Program-made: the position numbers and the translations under genes
Notes under the pieces: generated by a model
The model's input: only the letters and a program-made list of their open reading frames with translations
Databases searched by the model: none
Told to the model about the DNA's origin: nothing
Shown here: one piece after another, positions 1 through 7,915 of the stretch
How positions within the stretch are numbered: position 1 is the stretch's first letter
How the letters are laid out: every line of letters begins with the position of its first letter
DNA from: JACRAO01 sp964490895
GTDB taxonomy: Bacteria > Bdellovibrionota > UBA1018
DNA length: 54,340 nucleotides
Assembly: GCA_964490895.1 (NCBI GenBank)
Contig: CAZBEI010000021.1
Span: 1 to 54,340, forward strand
Direction: 5' to 3'

Positions 1-245
1 AGATTATCTTCGAAACTGAGTTCGATGGATTTTTTCATCCACTCCAAGTCTCCTCCGGCACAAAAAATCGGACCCTCTCCTCTCAATAACACGACTTTGA
101 TCTCAGGCTTTAAAACCTCGTGAGTAAAGACCTGCGTGAGCTCACCTATCATCAACTCATTAAACGCATTTCTGACTGATGTGCGACTGAGAGAGACACT
201 TAAAACACCCTTTGGGTCTTCGGCCAATTTGATTGTCTTATACAT
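1..245 (-). CDS. Enoyl-CoA hydratase/isomerase family protein, N-terminal part
   Basis: The minus strand from an ATG at 245 runs open to the window edge, giving about 81 residues. The translation begins MYKTIKLAEDPKGVLSVSLS and reaches the crotonase oxyanion-hole signature FCAGGDLEWM, where backbone amides of this loop hold the acyl-CoA thioester. It lies head-to-head with a methylcrotonyl-CoA carboxylase beta subunit, with about 64 bp between the start codons. In leucine-catabolic clusters such a hydratase is usually methylglutaconyl-CoA hydratase (LiuC type), which acts on the product of that carboxylase. The specific substrate is inferred from this neighbour only; the crotonase family assignment is secure. 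The C-terminal two thirds lie outside the window. Confidence 0.88.
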   Translation of the reverse strand, partial: MYKTIKLAEDPKGVLSVSLSRTSVRNAFNELMIGELTQVFTHEVLKPEIKVVLLRGEGPIFCAGGDLEWMKKSIELSFEDN

Positions 246-309
246 GCAGTTCAAAATCCTGCCACGAAATCAACTTGAAATCAAAGAAAACGCAAGCTAG
301 CTTAAGTCT

Positions 310-1953
310 ATGCCAACATTAAAATCTCAGATCAGTCCAAATAGCCCAGAATTCAAAGAAAATGCCAACTACAACCATAGACTTGCTCAAGAGCTCGAAG
401 ACTATCTTAAAGAAGTCAAAGAAGGCGGAGAAAAAGAGTCAAAAGACAAGCACGAAAAGAGAGGAAAACTCTTTGTAAGAGACCGTATCCAAAAATTAAT
501 AGATCTTGGATCCTCTTTTTTAGAGTGCTCCCCTCTGGCAGCTTTCAAAATGTACGACTCCCAGGCTCCATCAGCCGGAATCGTCACCGGAGTTGGCGTG
601 ATCCATGGTCGTGAGATCATGATCATTGCCAATGACGCAACTGTAAAGGGGGGGGCGTACCTTCCGCTCACCGTAAAAAAACACTTACGGGCACAAGAGA
701 TTGCACGCGAAAATCACCTTCCTTGTGTTTATTTAGTGGATTCGGGGGGAGCTTTTTTGCCACTTCAAGCCGAAGTTTTCCCAGACCGAGACCATTTTGG
801 CAGAATTTTTTATAATCAAGCGGTTATGTCGGGGCTGGGCATACCGCAAATTGCCGTGGTCTTAGGCTCTTGTACGGCAGGTGGAGCTTATGTCCCAGCC
901 ATGAGTGACGAAACAATTATTGTCAGAAATCAAGGGACGATTTTTCTCGGGGGTCCCCCATTAGTAAAAGCAGCCACTGGCGAAGTGGTCACTGCAGAAG
1001 AACTGGGAGGGGCCGACCTCCACTGCAAAACCTCAGGGGTCACCGACCATTTAGCACAAAATGACGAGCATGCTTTAGAAATCACTCGTGAAATTATTTT
1101 ACATTTAAACCAAAAGCCTCCATTTAGCCAAAAACCTCCGTTTAACCAAAAGCCTCCGGCTTTTATAGAATGCACCACCCCAGAAGACCCACTCTATGAT
1201 CCTCTAGAGATTGCTGGGATATTAACAACCGATGTTCGGAAACCCTTCGAAATCCGAGAAATCATCGCTCGGCTTGTAGATGGTTCGAGATTTCATGAAT
1301 TCAAATCCCTTTATGGATCTACACTGGTCTGTGGATTTGCCCACATTTGGGGTTATCCCGTAGGGATTTTAGGAAATAACGGCATTCTTTTTAGTGAGAC
1401 TGCTTTGAAAGCAACACATTTTATTGAGCTTTGTACTCAAAGAAAAATCCCTCTGATTTTTTTGCAAAATATCACTGGATTTATGGTTGGAAAAAAATAC
1501 GAATCTGGCGGCATTGCAAAAGACGGTGCAAAAATGGTGATGGCAGTCTCCAATGCCCAAGTTCCTAAACTGACCGTGATTGTGGGAGGCAGTTTTGGCG
1601 CTGGGAACTACGGGATGTGTGGTCGGGCTTACCAGCCCCGTTTTTTATGGATGTGGCCCAATTCCAGAATCTCAGTCATGGGAGGAGAACAAGCCGCGCA
1701 TGTACTGAGCCAAGTCAAAGTGGACCAGCAAAAAGCTAAAGGAAAAAATCTCTCCCCCCAAGACATTGCAGCCATTGCAGATCCCATTCGAGCCCAGTAT
1801 GAAAAAGAGGGAAGTCCCTATTACAGCACTGCGCGACTTTGGGATGATGGAATTTTAGTCCCCTGGAAAACTCGCGAAGTCTTAGCGCGAGCTCTCTCCA
1901 CTTGCCTCAATGCTCCCATTCCAGAAACTCGTTTTGGCGTATTTAGGATGTAA
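310..1953 (+). CDS. mccB: Methylcrotonyl-CoA carboxylase, carboxyltransferase (beta) subunit
   Basis: A 547-residue acyl-CoA carboxylase beta subunit that transfers CO2 from carboxybiotin to 3-methylcrotonyl-CoA in leucine breakdown. The N-terminal carboxyltransferase half carries DSGGAFLPLQAEVFPDRDHF (residues 144-163), LGSCTAGGAYVPAMSDE (185-201) and GTIFLGGPPLVKAATGE (209-225), a pattern typical of MccB rather than propionyl- or acetyl-CoA carboxylases. The C-terminal half has the second oxyanion loop (GGSFGAGNYGMCGRAYQPRF). Length fits the family (~535). An unusual run of three QKPP motifs sits in the inter-domain linker at residues 268-283 and comes from an 18-bp tandem repeat. A NUDIX gene starts 3 bp after the stop, suggesting co-transcription. 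The biotin-carrying alpha subunit is not in the window. Confidence 0.93.
   Translation: MPTLKSQISPNSPEFKENANYNHRLAQELEDYLKEVKEGGEKESKDKHEKRGKLFVRDRIQKLIDLGSSFLECSPLAAFKMYDSQAPSAGIVTGVGVIHGREIMIIANDATVKGGAYLPLTVKKHLRAQEIARENHLPCVYLVDSGGAFLPLQAEVFPDRDHFGRIFYNQAVMSGLGIPQIAVVLGSCTAGGAYVPAMSDETIIVRNQGTIFLGGPPLVKAATGEVVTAEELGGADLHCKTSGVTDHLAQNDEHALEITREIILHLNQKPPFSQKPPFNQKPPAFIECTTPEDPLYDPLEIAGILTTDVRKPFEIREIIARLVDGSRFHEFKSLYGSTLVCGFAHIWGYPVGILGNNGILFSETALKATHFIELCTQRKIPLIFLQNITGFMVGKKYESGGIAKDGAKMVMAVSNAQVPKLTVIVGGSFGAGNYGMCGRAYQPRFLWMWPNSRISVMGGEQAAHVLSQVKVDQQKAKGKNLSPQDIAAIADPIRAQYEKEGSPYYSTARLWDDGILVPWKTREVLARALSTCLNAPIPETRFGVFRM
1108..1161 (+). repeat. Three 18-bp tandem repeats inside mccB
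   Basis: Three imperfect in-frame copies of an 18-bp unit (1108-1125, 1126-1143, 1144-1161) each encode a hexapeptide centred on QKPP. They lie between the two crotonase-fold domains of MccB, in a linker that tolerates length change. The copies differ by a few bases, so the expansion is not brand new. Confidence 0.85.
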
Positions 1954-1956
1954 ACA

Positions 1957-2544
1957 ATGCATAGAAAAAATTTGTTAGGACAGATTGACGATTATCAATT
2001 GCGCCACCCCGATGAGCACTCGCTCATAGAAAAATTTAGAGCATTTGTGAAAGAGCATTCGAACTGTTTTGAGCGCTCCTTGCAAAAAGGACACATCACC
2101 AGTTCAGCTTGGTTGCTCGATTCTACAGGCCAGAAAGTTTTGCTCACCCATCACAAAAAATTAGGCAAATGGCTCCAATTGGGCGGACATGCCGATGGTG
2201 AGACCGATGTTTTGAAAGTAGCCATCAAAGAAGCGCAGGAGGAATCTGGCATTCGGGAGATTTGCCCGCTCGATGAGGGGATTTTTGATTTAGACATTCA
2301 TACAATCCCAGCTCGCAGCGGAGAACCTGAGCATAAGCACTATGATGTCCGATTTTTACTCCGTGCCAAAAAAGAAGACTATCAAATAAGCCAGGAGTCT
2401 CACAATCTTGCTTGGCTCACTCTGGCAGAACTAGAAAAAATGGAGTTAGATGACTCCGTGAGAAAAATGGTGAGAAAGTGGCGAGCTCTCACTCCTCGTC
2501 TTTTTGAAGTGCCGCAATCACGGCCAGATCCTCAAGTGTGGTGA
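1957..2544 (+). CDS. NUDIX hydrolase
   Basis: A 195-residue NUDIX-fold pyrophosphohydrolase. The Nudix box is present around residues 73-98 (GGHADGE, then KEAQEESGI after eight residues), with the metal-binding EE pair intact; the canonical REUXEE arginine is lysine and the spacing is one residue longer than the consensus. The substrate cannot be predicted. The gene starts 3 bp after mccB stops, so the two are probably translated from one message. Its last 56 bp overlap the 3' end of the convergent acetyl-CoA synthetase gene, so the final ~18 residues (ending RPDPQVW) are antisense to acs codons and may be a recent extension. Confidence 0.85.
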   Translation: MHRKNLLGQIDDYQLRHPDEHSLIEKFRAFVKEHSNCFERSLQKGHITSSAWLLDSTGQKVLLTHHKKLGKWLQLGGHADGETDVLKVAIKEAQEESGIREICPLDEGIFDLDIHTIPARSGEPEHKHYDVRFLLRAKKEDYQISQESHNLAWLTLAELEKMELDDSVRKMVRKWRALTPRLFEVPQSRPDPQVW

Positions 2545-4480
2545 TATCTCCCTTGACGCTCCCACTGGTGGCAAGTTCTCGCAGTAAGCGGCGCATGATT
2601 TTCCCAGAACGTGTTTTGGGCAAGCTATCGGTAAACCGGATTTCCTCAGGGCGCGCCAATGCTCCAATTTCTTGCTGGACATGAGCTCGCAGTTCGTCAC
2701 TGATTTTTTTCAGGGCTTCAGTGTCTTCTTTTGTGGCAATGCCTGCTTTCAAAGTCACAAAAGCCACAAGCGCTTGTCCCTTGAGTTCGTCAGGACGCCC
2801 GACCACAGCAGCTTCTGCCACTTTGGGATGAGAGACCAACGCACTTTCGACCTCCATTGTTCCAATGCGGTGTCCGCTGACATTGAGGACATCATCGACT
2901 CGCCCTAAACACCAGATATAGCCGTCTTCGTCTTTGCGAGCGCCATCGCCTGTAAAATAAATTCCACCAGAAAATTCGGAAAAATATTGTTTTTTAAATC
3001 GTTCAGGATCCTTATGGATCGTCCGCGCCATCGAAGGCCAAGGTTTTCGAATCACAAGATAGCCGCCAGAACCATAGGGCACAGGCTCTCCTCTTTTATC
3101 CACAACCTCTACATCATAACCTGGCAGCGGCAGAGTTGCTGAACCTGGTTTTGTAGAAACAGCTCCAGGCACAGGAGAAATCACAATGGCTCCGGTCTCT
3201 GTTTGCCAATACGTATCTACAATGGGACAGCGATTGCCGCCCACATTTTCGCGGTACCACATCCAAGCTTCTGGATTGATGGGCTCACCCACCGTTCCAA
3301 GGAGCCTAAGAGAACTCATGTCTCTTGCTTTTAGAGCGTCTGTCCCAAGCCTCATAAAAGAACGAATCGCAGTGGGTGCAGTATAAAATATAGTAATTTT
3401 ATGCTTCTCAATCATGGCCCAAAAACGATCGGCAGTCGGAGTGGTTGGAGCTCCCTCGTACATAAAAACAGTGGCTCCTGCTGCCAAGGGACCATAGACA
3501 ACGTAGGTGTGTCCGGTCACCCATCCGATATCTGCTGTACACCAATAGAGATCCTGAGGCTTGATATCAAAAACTTGCTTTGTTGTACGCAACGCTCCTG
3601 TGAGATAGCCTCCGGTAGTGTGCACGATCCCTTTTGGTTTTCCAGTAGTCCCACTTGTATACAATATATATAAAGGATGCTCTGAGTCTAATTCTTCTGC
3701 ATAACCCTGAGTTTTTGCTTCCTCGCTCGAAACGCTAGCCAAAAGCTCGTGCCAGTCCAAAGTATTTTTTGAAGAGCGATTAAAACTCCTGGCCGTTTGC
3801 CCCGCCAATGCACGCTGCACCTGTAAAACATATTTTACACTGGGGCAATCTTTGATCGCAAGGTCCACTTGTTCTCTGAGTTTGACCGGAGCACCTTTGC
3901 GATATCCAAAATCAGCTGTAATCACAAGCGAGGCTTCAGCGTCATTAATGCGATCTTTGAGTGATTCTGCGCTAAATCCACCAAAAATCACGGTGTGAGT
4001 AAATCCTCCCCTGGCGCACGCAAGCATCGCAACCATCGCCTCTGGAATCATGGGCATATAGATCGCCACTCGATCACCAGTGCAAACACCTATCCGCCTT
4101 AAGCCAGCTGTAAGAGCACACACTTGCTGATGCAATTCTTGGTAAGTCCATGTGACAACCTCACCTGGCTCGCCCTCCCAAATCAAAGCTGCTTTTTGTG
4201 GAAATGCACTCAAATGCCGGTCAAGGCAATTATAAGAAACATTGAGTTTGCCGCCTAAAAACCACTGTGCTTTGGGAGGATCCCAAACCAAAACTTTGTC
4301 CCATTTCTTAAACCAATGGAGCTCTTGAGCCGCCTCCTCCCAATATTTTTCGGGATCTTCTTTTCCTTCCTTTACAAGCAAGGAATGGGTTTTTTTATCG
4401 ACGTTTGCCTGTTTAACAAAATTTTCTGGGGGATTAAAACGCCGGGTTTCTTTTAAAGTAACATCTATGTTTTCATTCAT
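2489..4480 (-). CDS. acs: Acetyl-CoA synthetase (AMP-forming)
   Basis: A 663-residue acetate-CoA ligase (E. coli Acs is 652). It converts acetate, ATP and CoA to acetyl-CoA, AMP and PPi in the cytoplasm. The ANL-family phosphate loop YTSGTTGKPKG is at residues 274-284, the adenine/acyl-pocket region DTYWQTETG is present, and the hinge and CoA-binding section reads DDVLNVSGHRIGTMEVESAL. The C-terminal PKTRSGKIMRR contains the catalytic lysine that is controlled by reversible acetylation in other bacteria; no acetyltransferase or deacetylase gene is nearby. The gene points toward and overlaps the NUDIX gene at its 3' end. It fits with the adjacent acyl-CoA catabolism genes. Confidence 0.97.
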   Translation of the reverse strand: MNENIDVTLKETRRFNPPENFVKQANVDKKTHSLLVKEGKEDPEKYWEEAAQELHWFKKWDKVLVWDPPKAQWFLGGKLNVSYNCLDRHLSAFPQKAALIWEGEPGEVVTWTYQELHQQVCALTAGLRRIGVCTGDRVAIYMPMIPEAMVAMLACARGGFTHTVIFGGFSAESLKDRINDAEASLVITADFGYRKGAPVKLREQVDLAIKDCPSVKYVLQVQRALAGQTARSFNRSSKNTLDWHELLASVSSEEAKTQGYAEELDSEHPLYILYTSGTTGKPKGIVHTTGGYLTGALRTTKQVFDIKPQDLYWCTADIGWVTGHTYVVYGPLAAGATVFMYEGAPTTPTADRFWAMIEKHKITIFYTAPTAIRSFMRLGTDALKARDMSSLRLLGTVGEPINPEAWMWYRENVGGNRCPIVDTYWQTETGAIVISPVPGAVSTKPGSATLPLPGYDVEVVDKRGEPVPYGSGGYLVIRKPWPSMARTIHKDPERFKKQYFSEFSGGIYFTGDGARKDEDGYIWCLGRVDDVLNVSGHRIGTMEVESALVSHPKVAEAAVVGRPDELKGQALVAFVTLKAGIATKEDTEALKKISDELRAHVQQEIGALARPEEIRFTDSLPKTRSGKIMRRLLRELATSGSVKGDITTLEDLAVIAALQKDEE

Positions 4481-4602
4481 GGATTTGGTCTTAACGCAGT
4501 TTTTAAGAGTAGAAAAGCAGAAATTTCCCTAGGGTGGCCACTCCGAGGTGGGCCAGTTCTTTTGATCCCAGCTAGATTATTTAATAATAATGAGTAGTGC
4601 TT

Positions 4603-4962
4603 CTATAACAGCCCCAGTTCCTTTGCAGCACGATTGATCGCCTTATCAAAAGAAGTGAGAGAAGAGTCTGAAATAAGTGCGGAGGCTAAGAGCTGTACAT
4701 CGACAAATCCTAGGCCTTTTCCATAGAGGTGATGGCTTTCGATCAATTCGAGGGCTTCGCCAAAATCTGCCTCTTTTGCTTTGGGCAAGAGTTTGAGATC
4801 TCCAAGCGTTTTATGGCGATTTTTGAAGCTCCCGCATGCAAGTTCACCGATGACAAGAGAGTGTATGAGAACTCGATTTTTAGAGAGTGGTTCATCGAGA
4901 ACGTCTGTATTTCCCTTAAAGTATTCAATCCAAGCAGAAGTATCAACGAGCAGTGTTTTCAT
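4603..4962 (-). CDS. vapC: VapC-type PIN-domain toxin ribonuclease
   Basis: A 119-residue PIN-domain protein. It starts MKTLLVDTSAWIEYFKGN, with the first acidic metal ligand at D7; GELACG supplies the conserved glutamate, and the GLGFVDVQLLASA and LTSFDKAI segments supply the later aspartates. VapC toxins are Mg-dependent RNases that cleave tRNA or rRNA and are blocked by a cognate VapB. The start overlaps the upstream antitoxin gene by 4 bp (ATGA), the usual translational coupling of vapBC operons. All catalytic acids appear intact, so the toxin is probably functional; the RNA target is unknown. Confidence 0.9.
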   Translation of the reverse strand: MKTLLVDTSAWIEYFKGNTDVLDEPLSKNRVLIHSLVIGELACGSFKNRHKTLGDLKLLPKAKEADFGEALELIESHHLYGKGLGFVDVQLLASALISDSSLTSFDKAINRAAKELGLL

Positions 4963-5156
4963 TTCTCAAAATAACGTTTTCTAGGCCGAGCAGTAGCGCT
5001 TGGGTCATAGCCTTTGAGCTTTATCAGTCTGAGAGCTGCTTCTTGCTGGATCAAAAGCTCAAGACCGCGATGGACCAAAGCTGTTTTTTCTTTAATACCA
5101 GTCAGTTCTTGAGCTTTTTTCACCAGATCATCCTTTAAGTTTAGCGTTGTTCTCAT
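4959..5156 (-). CDS. vapB: VapB-type antitoxin
   Basis: A 65-residue protein opening MRTTLNLKDDLVKKAQELTG, the ribbon-helix-helix N-terminus of VapB2-type antitoxins that binds DNA as a dimer. The C-terminal part (ATARPRKRYFEK) is the basic and aromatic tail expected to wrap the VapC active site. It is the first gene of the pair and overlaps vapC by 4 bp. Its ATG lies inside an inverted repeat, so repression by the VapBC complex would cover both promoter and start codon. There is no Shine-Dalgarno sequence upstream. Confidence 0.85.
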   Translation of the reverse strand: MRTTLNLKDDLVKKAQELTGIKEKTALVHRGLELLIQQEAALRLIKLKGYDPSATARPRKRYFEK

Positions 5157-5192
5157 GCATATAAGTATGCATTAAACATATGCCGAAGTCAA
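5155..5192 (-). promoter_or_regulatory. vapBC promoter and operator overlapping the start codon
   Basis: On the minus strand a -35 box TTGACT (5187-5192) is followed after 17 bp by CATACT (5164-5169). Transcription would begin only about 0-2 bases before the vapB ATG (5154-5156), giving a leaderless or near-leaderless message. A perfect inverted repeat, ATGCATA-TAAG-TATGCAT (5155-5172), overlaps both the -10 box and the start codon and is the obvious VapB operator. The boxes are read by eye. Confidence 0.6.
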
Positions 5193-5213
5193 TCCTTCGG
5201 AGTCCTTGTACCG

Positions 5214-5630
5214 CTACTCCACAGTGGCTTCTTCTAAGACTTCGACCGGCTCTTCTGCTACGACGGTGTCTTGTCGGCTAGGAGCTTCGTACTGAATGCC
5301 GCTTAAGAAACTGACACTTTCAGCATAAACTTCGAATGCCATCCGTGTGATTCCATCTTTGCCTTCGTAGGGGTGGCTTCGGACCATTCCCTCGATGAAA
5401 ACAGCGCTTCCTTTTTTTAAATATTGAGCACAGGCTTCTCCTTGCTTGCCCCAGACCACAATTCTATGCCACTGGGTTTCTTCGCGCATTTCTCCCACTT
5501 CGCTTTGTGATTTAATTTTTCTGGAAGTGGCCACAGATAAGTGAGTCACCGGAAACCCTGATTTTGTATACCTCAGGACGGGGTTAGCCCCGAGCCTTCC
5601 TGCAACAATGATTCGATTAATGTCTCTCAT
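5214..5630 (-). CDS. ssb: Single-stranded DNA-binding protein
   Basis: A 138-residue OB-fold SSB, opening MRDINRIIVAGRLGANPVLR with the conserved ETQWHRIVVWGKQGEACAQYLKKG segment. It coats single-stranded DNA during replication and repair. A strong Shine-Dalgarno (AAGGAGGT, about 9 bp upstream) fixes the start. The C-terminus ends EEPVEVLEEATVE and lacks the acidic DDDIPF-like tip through which housekeeping SSBs recruit partner proteins. Either this is an accessory SSB, with the main copy elsewhere, or the lineage uses another tip. It stands alone between vapBC and a divergent exported protease gene. Confidence 0.9.
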   Translation of the reverse strand: MRDINRIIVAGRLGANPVLRYTKSGFPVTHLSVATSRKIKSQSEVGEMREETQWHRIVVWGKQGEACAQYLKKGSAVFIEGMVRSHPYEGKDGITRMAFEVYAESVSFLSGIQYEAPSRQDTVVAEEPVEVLEEATVE

Positions 5631-5791
5631 TTGTAAGACCTCCTTTTAAAGAGGAGTATGCGAAAGGTATGCCATAAAAACTACCGATTTTGATCTAAGG
5701 AAGTCTAAGTTTAGGACTCTTGTTCGAAAAAAAAACACTACCATTCTCTTTAAAAACAGTTATGATTTTTGTCTAAAGAGGGGGACTGCAC

Positions 5792-6859
5792 ATGACAACG
5801 AAACTTTTAATTGTATTATTTTTTTCTTTTACAGCCAGTGCCGAAGAACGGTTTGCAACAACCAATGATTCTGATTTATCTCAAACACCTCAGACTGAAG
5901 CAGATGTTCCACTCAATCTTTCTGCGGACAGCATGGAGGTCAGTACTTCGGAACCAGGAGTCTTAAAATTCGAAGTCCTGAGATATGAGCACGAAGTTTT
6001 GACTCCAGTTGAGGGTTTGGATTTTCGAGTGGGTATCACAGATCAAAGTGGCCAGGCAGTTGTAGAGGGTTGCTCCAATTCACAAAAGTTCACATTGATG
6101 GCCGTATTAAAGTCATCCCATTTTGAGGTCATGAATCCTTCTCAAAATAAAGACTATACCGTTTCTTTTGAGGCCGAGTGTGGCACAAAAGTTCGGGTTA
6201 TTTTTAAACAAGATTCGAATGGGGGTCAAGCTTTGGGAATTTGGCAAGTGGCTCAAACAGCCAAGAACAAACTCCAAGAGGCTGTGGGACTGCAGTTTTG
6301 GAAATCCTCCCTCATTTTTAATTGGCCCGTCAGTGCAGATTATTATGGTGGAACGGTCAATATCTCTCGTGGAGACCATTGGGATGTTGTCGGCCATGAG
6401 ATGGGGCATGGGATCTATGACCTGGCAAATCTTGGAGCTTGGGGCGGTGGGGCTCATAAAATTGACCAATGCTACAGCGAGGGTCTCGCTTTGTCAGAAG
6501 GATGGGCGTCTTTTTTTTCGGCTTGGCTGAGAGTGTCTCTCAATGACGCTGACGCAAAATTCGAATATTTGGTTCCCAGAAGAGCTCCCATTCGGTTTGA
6601 AACAATCCCTGCTGATGTGTGTAAGGGCCAAACAAACGAATGGCGTGTCATTGGATTTTTTTGGGATTTGATCGATCTCAATGCCGATGGCGAGTCCATA
6701 CAAGAACCTTTTTCTAAAATTTGGAGTTTGATGTTGAATGGCGCATCTCCATCAGTAGCTGATGTTGCAAGGCGTCTTATAGAGGGTGGAATCCCAAAAG
6801 AAGAGATCGACTTGGCGTGGAATCTTAATTTTCTTACAAATCCACCCTTTGCATTTTAA
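5792..6859 (+). CDS. Exported zinc metallopeptidase-like protein
   Basis: A 355-residue protein with a cleavable signal peptide (hydrophobic residues 4-16, predicted cut after TASA). A zincin motif HEMGH is at residues 202-206, and 30 residues downstream SEGWASFF provides a glutamate (E236) as probable third zinc ligand, as in gluzincins. No family name can be assigned with confidence. The N-terminal ~130 residues look like beta-rich, Ig-like material. A GAGGGGG Shine-Dalgarno lies 7 bp upstream of the ATG. It precedes the pal gene by about 70 bp in the same direction, so a shared transcript is possible. Likely location is the periplasm or outside the cell. Confidence 0.7.
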   Translation: MTTKLLIVLFFSFTASAEERFATTNDSDLSQTPQTEADVPLNLSADSMEVSTSEPGVLKFEVLRYEHEVLTPVEGLDFRVGITDQSGQAVVEGCSNSQKFTLMAVLKSSHFEVMNPSQNKDYTVSFEAECGTKVRVIFKQDSNGGQALGIWQVAQTAKNKLQEAVGLQFWKSSLIFNWPVSADYYGGTVNISRGDHWDVVGHEMGHGIYDLANLGAWGGGAHKIDQCYSEGLALSEGWASFFSAWLRVSLNDADAKFEYLVPRRAPIRFETIPADVCKGQTNEWRVIGFFWDLIDLNADGESIQEPFSKIWSLMLNGASPSVADVARRLIEGGIPKEEIDLAWNLNFLTNPPFAF

Positions 6860-6931
6860 TCAGAGTAGTTTATGGTGATGTGTCATCACTGTACATTTGA
6901 GAAAAATCCTATAAGGAGGAATATAAGGAAT

Positions 6932-7408
6932 ATGAATATAAAAATAAGTTTAATGATTTTAGTCACAGTTTTTGGATTAATGGGTTGTGCTGGAAAGAAA
7001 ACCACAGAAACTCAAACCCCCACTCCATCTGGCGAAGAAGGTGCCATAGGTGATTCTGACAGTGGCAAGGCTTTAGGGCTTCAAACGGTGCATTTTCCCT
7101 ACGACTCCTATGTCTTGGGTGCTGAGGCAAAGAAAGAACTGGATGCTAATTCAAGTGTTTTAAAGGAAAAAGCTTCGGCCAAAGTTCAAGTGGAGGGCCA
7201 CTGTGACATGCGAGGTGGAATTCAATACAATATCGCTTTGGGCGAAAAAAGAGCCATGGCTGTCAAAAAATATCTCGAAGACCATGGTATTTCTGAAAGC
7301 CGACTGACCACCATTAGCTATGGGAAAGAAAGACTTTTAGATTCAGGAACCACAGAGGCAGCTCATACTAAAAATAGAAGAGCTAATTTTGTGATTACTG
7401 CTCGATAG
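6932..7408 (+). CDS. pal: Peptidoglycan-associated lipoprotein (OmpA-like)
   Basis: Starting at the ATG at 6932, preceded by AAGGAGG and AAGGAA, gives a 158-residue lipoprotein; the upstream in-frame ATG at 6872 would bury the signal sequence. The lipobox LMGC gives the acylated cysteine near residue 19. After a low-complexity linker, the OmpA/Pal peptidoglycan-binding domain follows (VHFPYDSYVL, then VEGHCDMRGGIQYNIALGEKRA and the arginine-rich NRRANFVI end). Pal links the outer membrane to peptidoglycan. Genes for TolQ, TolR, TolA and TolB are not adjacent, but a CpoB/YbgF-like gene is two genes downstream, as in many tol-pal clusters. Confidence 0.92.
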   Translation: MNIKISLMILVTVFGLMGCAGKKTTETQTPTPSGEEGAIGDSDSGKALGLQTVHFPYDSYVLGAEAKKELDANSSVLKEKASAKVQVEGHCDMRGGIQYNIALGEKRAMAVKKYLEDHGISESRLTTISYGKERLLDSGTTEAAHTKNRRANFVITAR

Positions 7409-7409
7409 T

Positions 7410-7874
7410 ATGATTTTTGGAAAGCAGGTATCAAAATTATTTTTCTATCTGCTTTCCTTTTTTATTTTTGGCTGTTCAATTCTTCAAACTCGCCCTGTTC
7501 AACTCATGGCAGACACTGCGGCTGCAATCAAAGCAGCCCGTGAGGTCCAGGCAGACACTTTGGCGCCGGAGCTTTTTAGAAATTCGAGCGAATGGTTTTT
7601 TAGAGCTAAAAATCAGTATAAACTGAAAAATTTTAAATTATCCAAAGAGTATGCTGAAAAAGCAAAGCGGTTTGCAGAGGAGGCTGAGTTATCTGCAATT
7701 CAGGGAGGAGCCAATCGATCTGATTTGTCTTCCTCGGAGTCGAGCGAATCGGACTCCAAAACATCCGCTTATCCTTACCCCTCACCTACTGGGTACATGC
7801 CGGATAAGTTTGAAGACCTGCCTGCACTTCCTTCGCCAAGTCCCAACACAGCGCCGAGCCCGAGTGTAAAATGA
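7410..7874 (+). CDS. DUF4398-type lipoprotein
   Basis: A 154-residue lipoprotein with lipobox FIFGC. The helical middle section (AADTAAAIKAAREVQADTLA, then SSEWFFRAKNQYKLKNFKLSKEYAEKAKRFAEEAE) matches the DUF4398 pattern of short helical outer-membrane-linked proteins commonly found beside Pal. The C-terminal third is rich in serine and proline and probably disordered. It begins 1 bp after the pal stop and ends near the start of the next lipoprotein gene, so the three envelope lipoproteins form one operon. Function is unknown. Confidence 0.75.
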   Translation: MIFGKQVSKLFFYLLSFFIFGCSILQTRPVQLMADTAAAIKAAREVQADTLAPELFRNSSEWFFRAKNQYKLKNFKLSKEYAEKAKRFAEEAELSAIQGGANRSDLSSSESSESDSKTSAYPYPSPTGYMPDKFEDLPALPSPSPNTAPSPSVK

Positions 7875-7915
7875 CGGGCTTGCTAAAGTTCAGTTTAACT
7901 TTTAGTATAAAAAGC

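Noticed and set aside
402..671. Antisense open frames inside mccB and many similar frames within dnaK, acs and fabI
   Set aside because: They follow codon bias of the true gene, lack ribosome sites and match no family.
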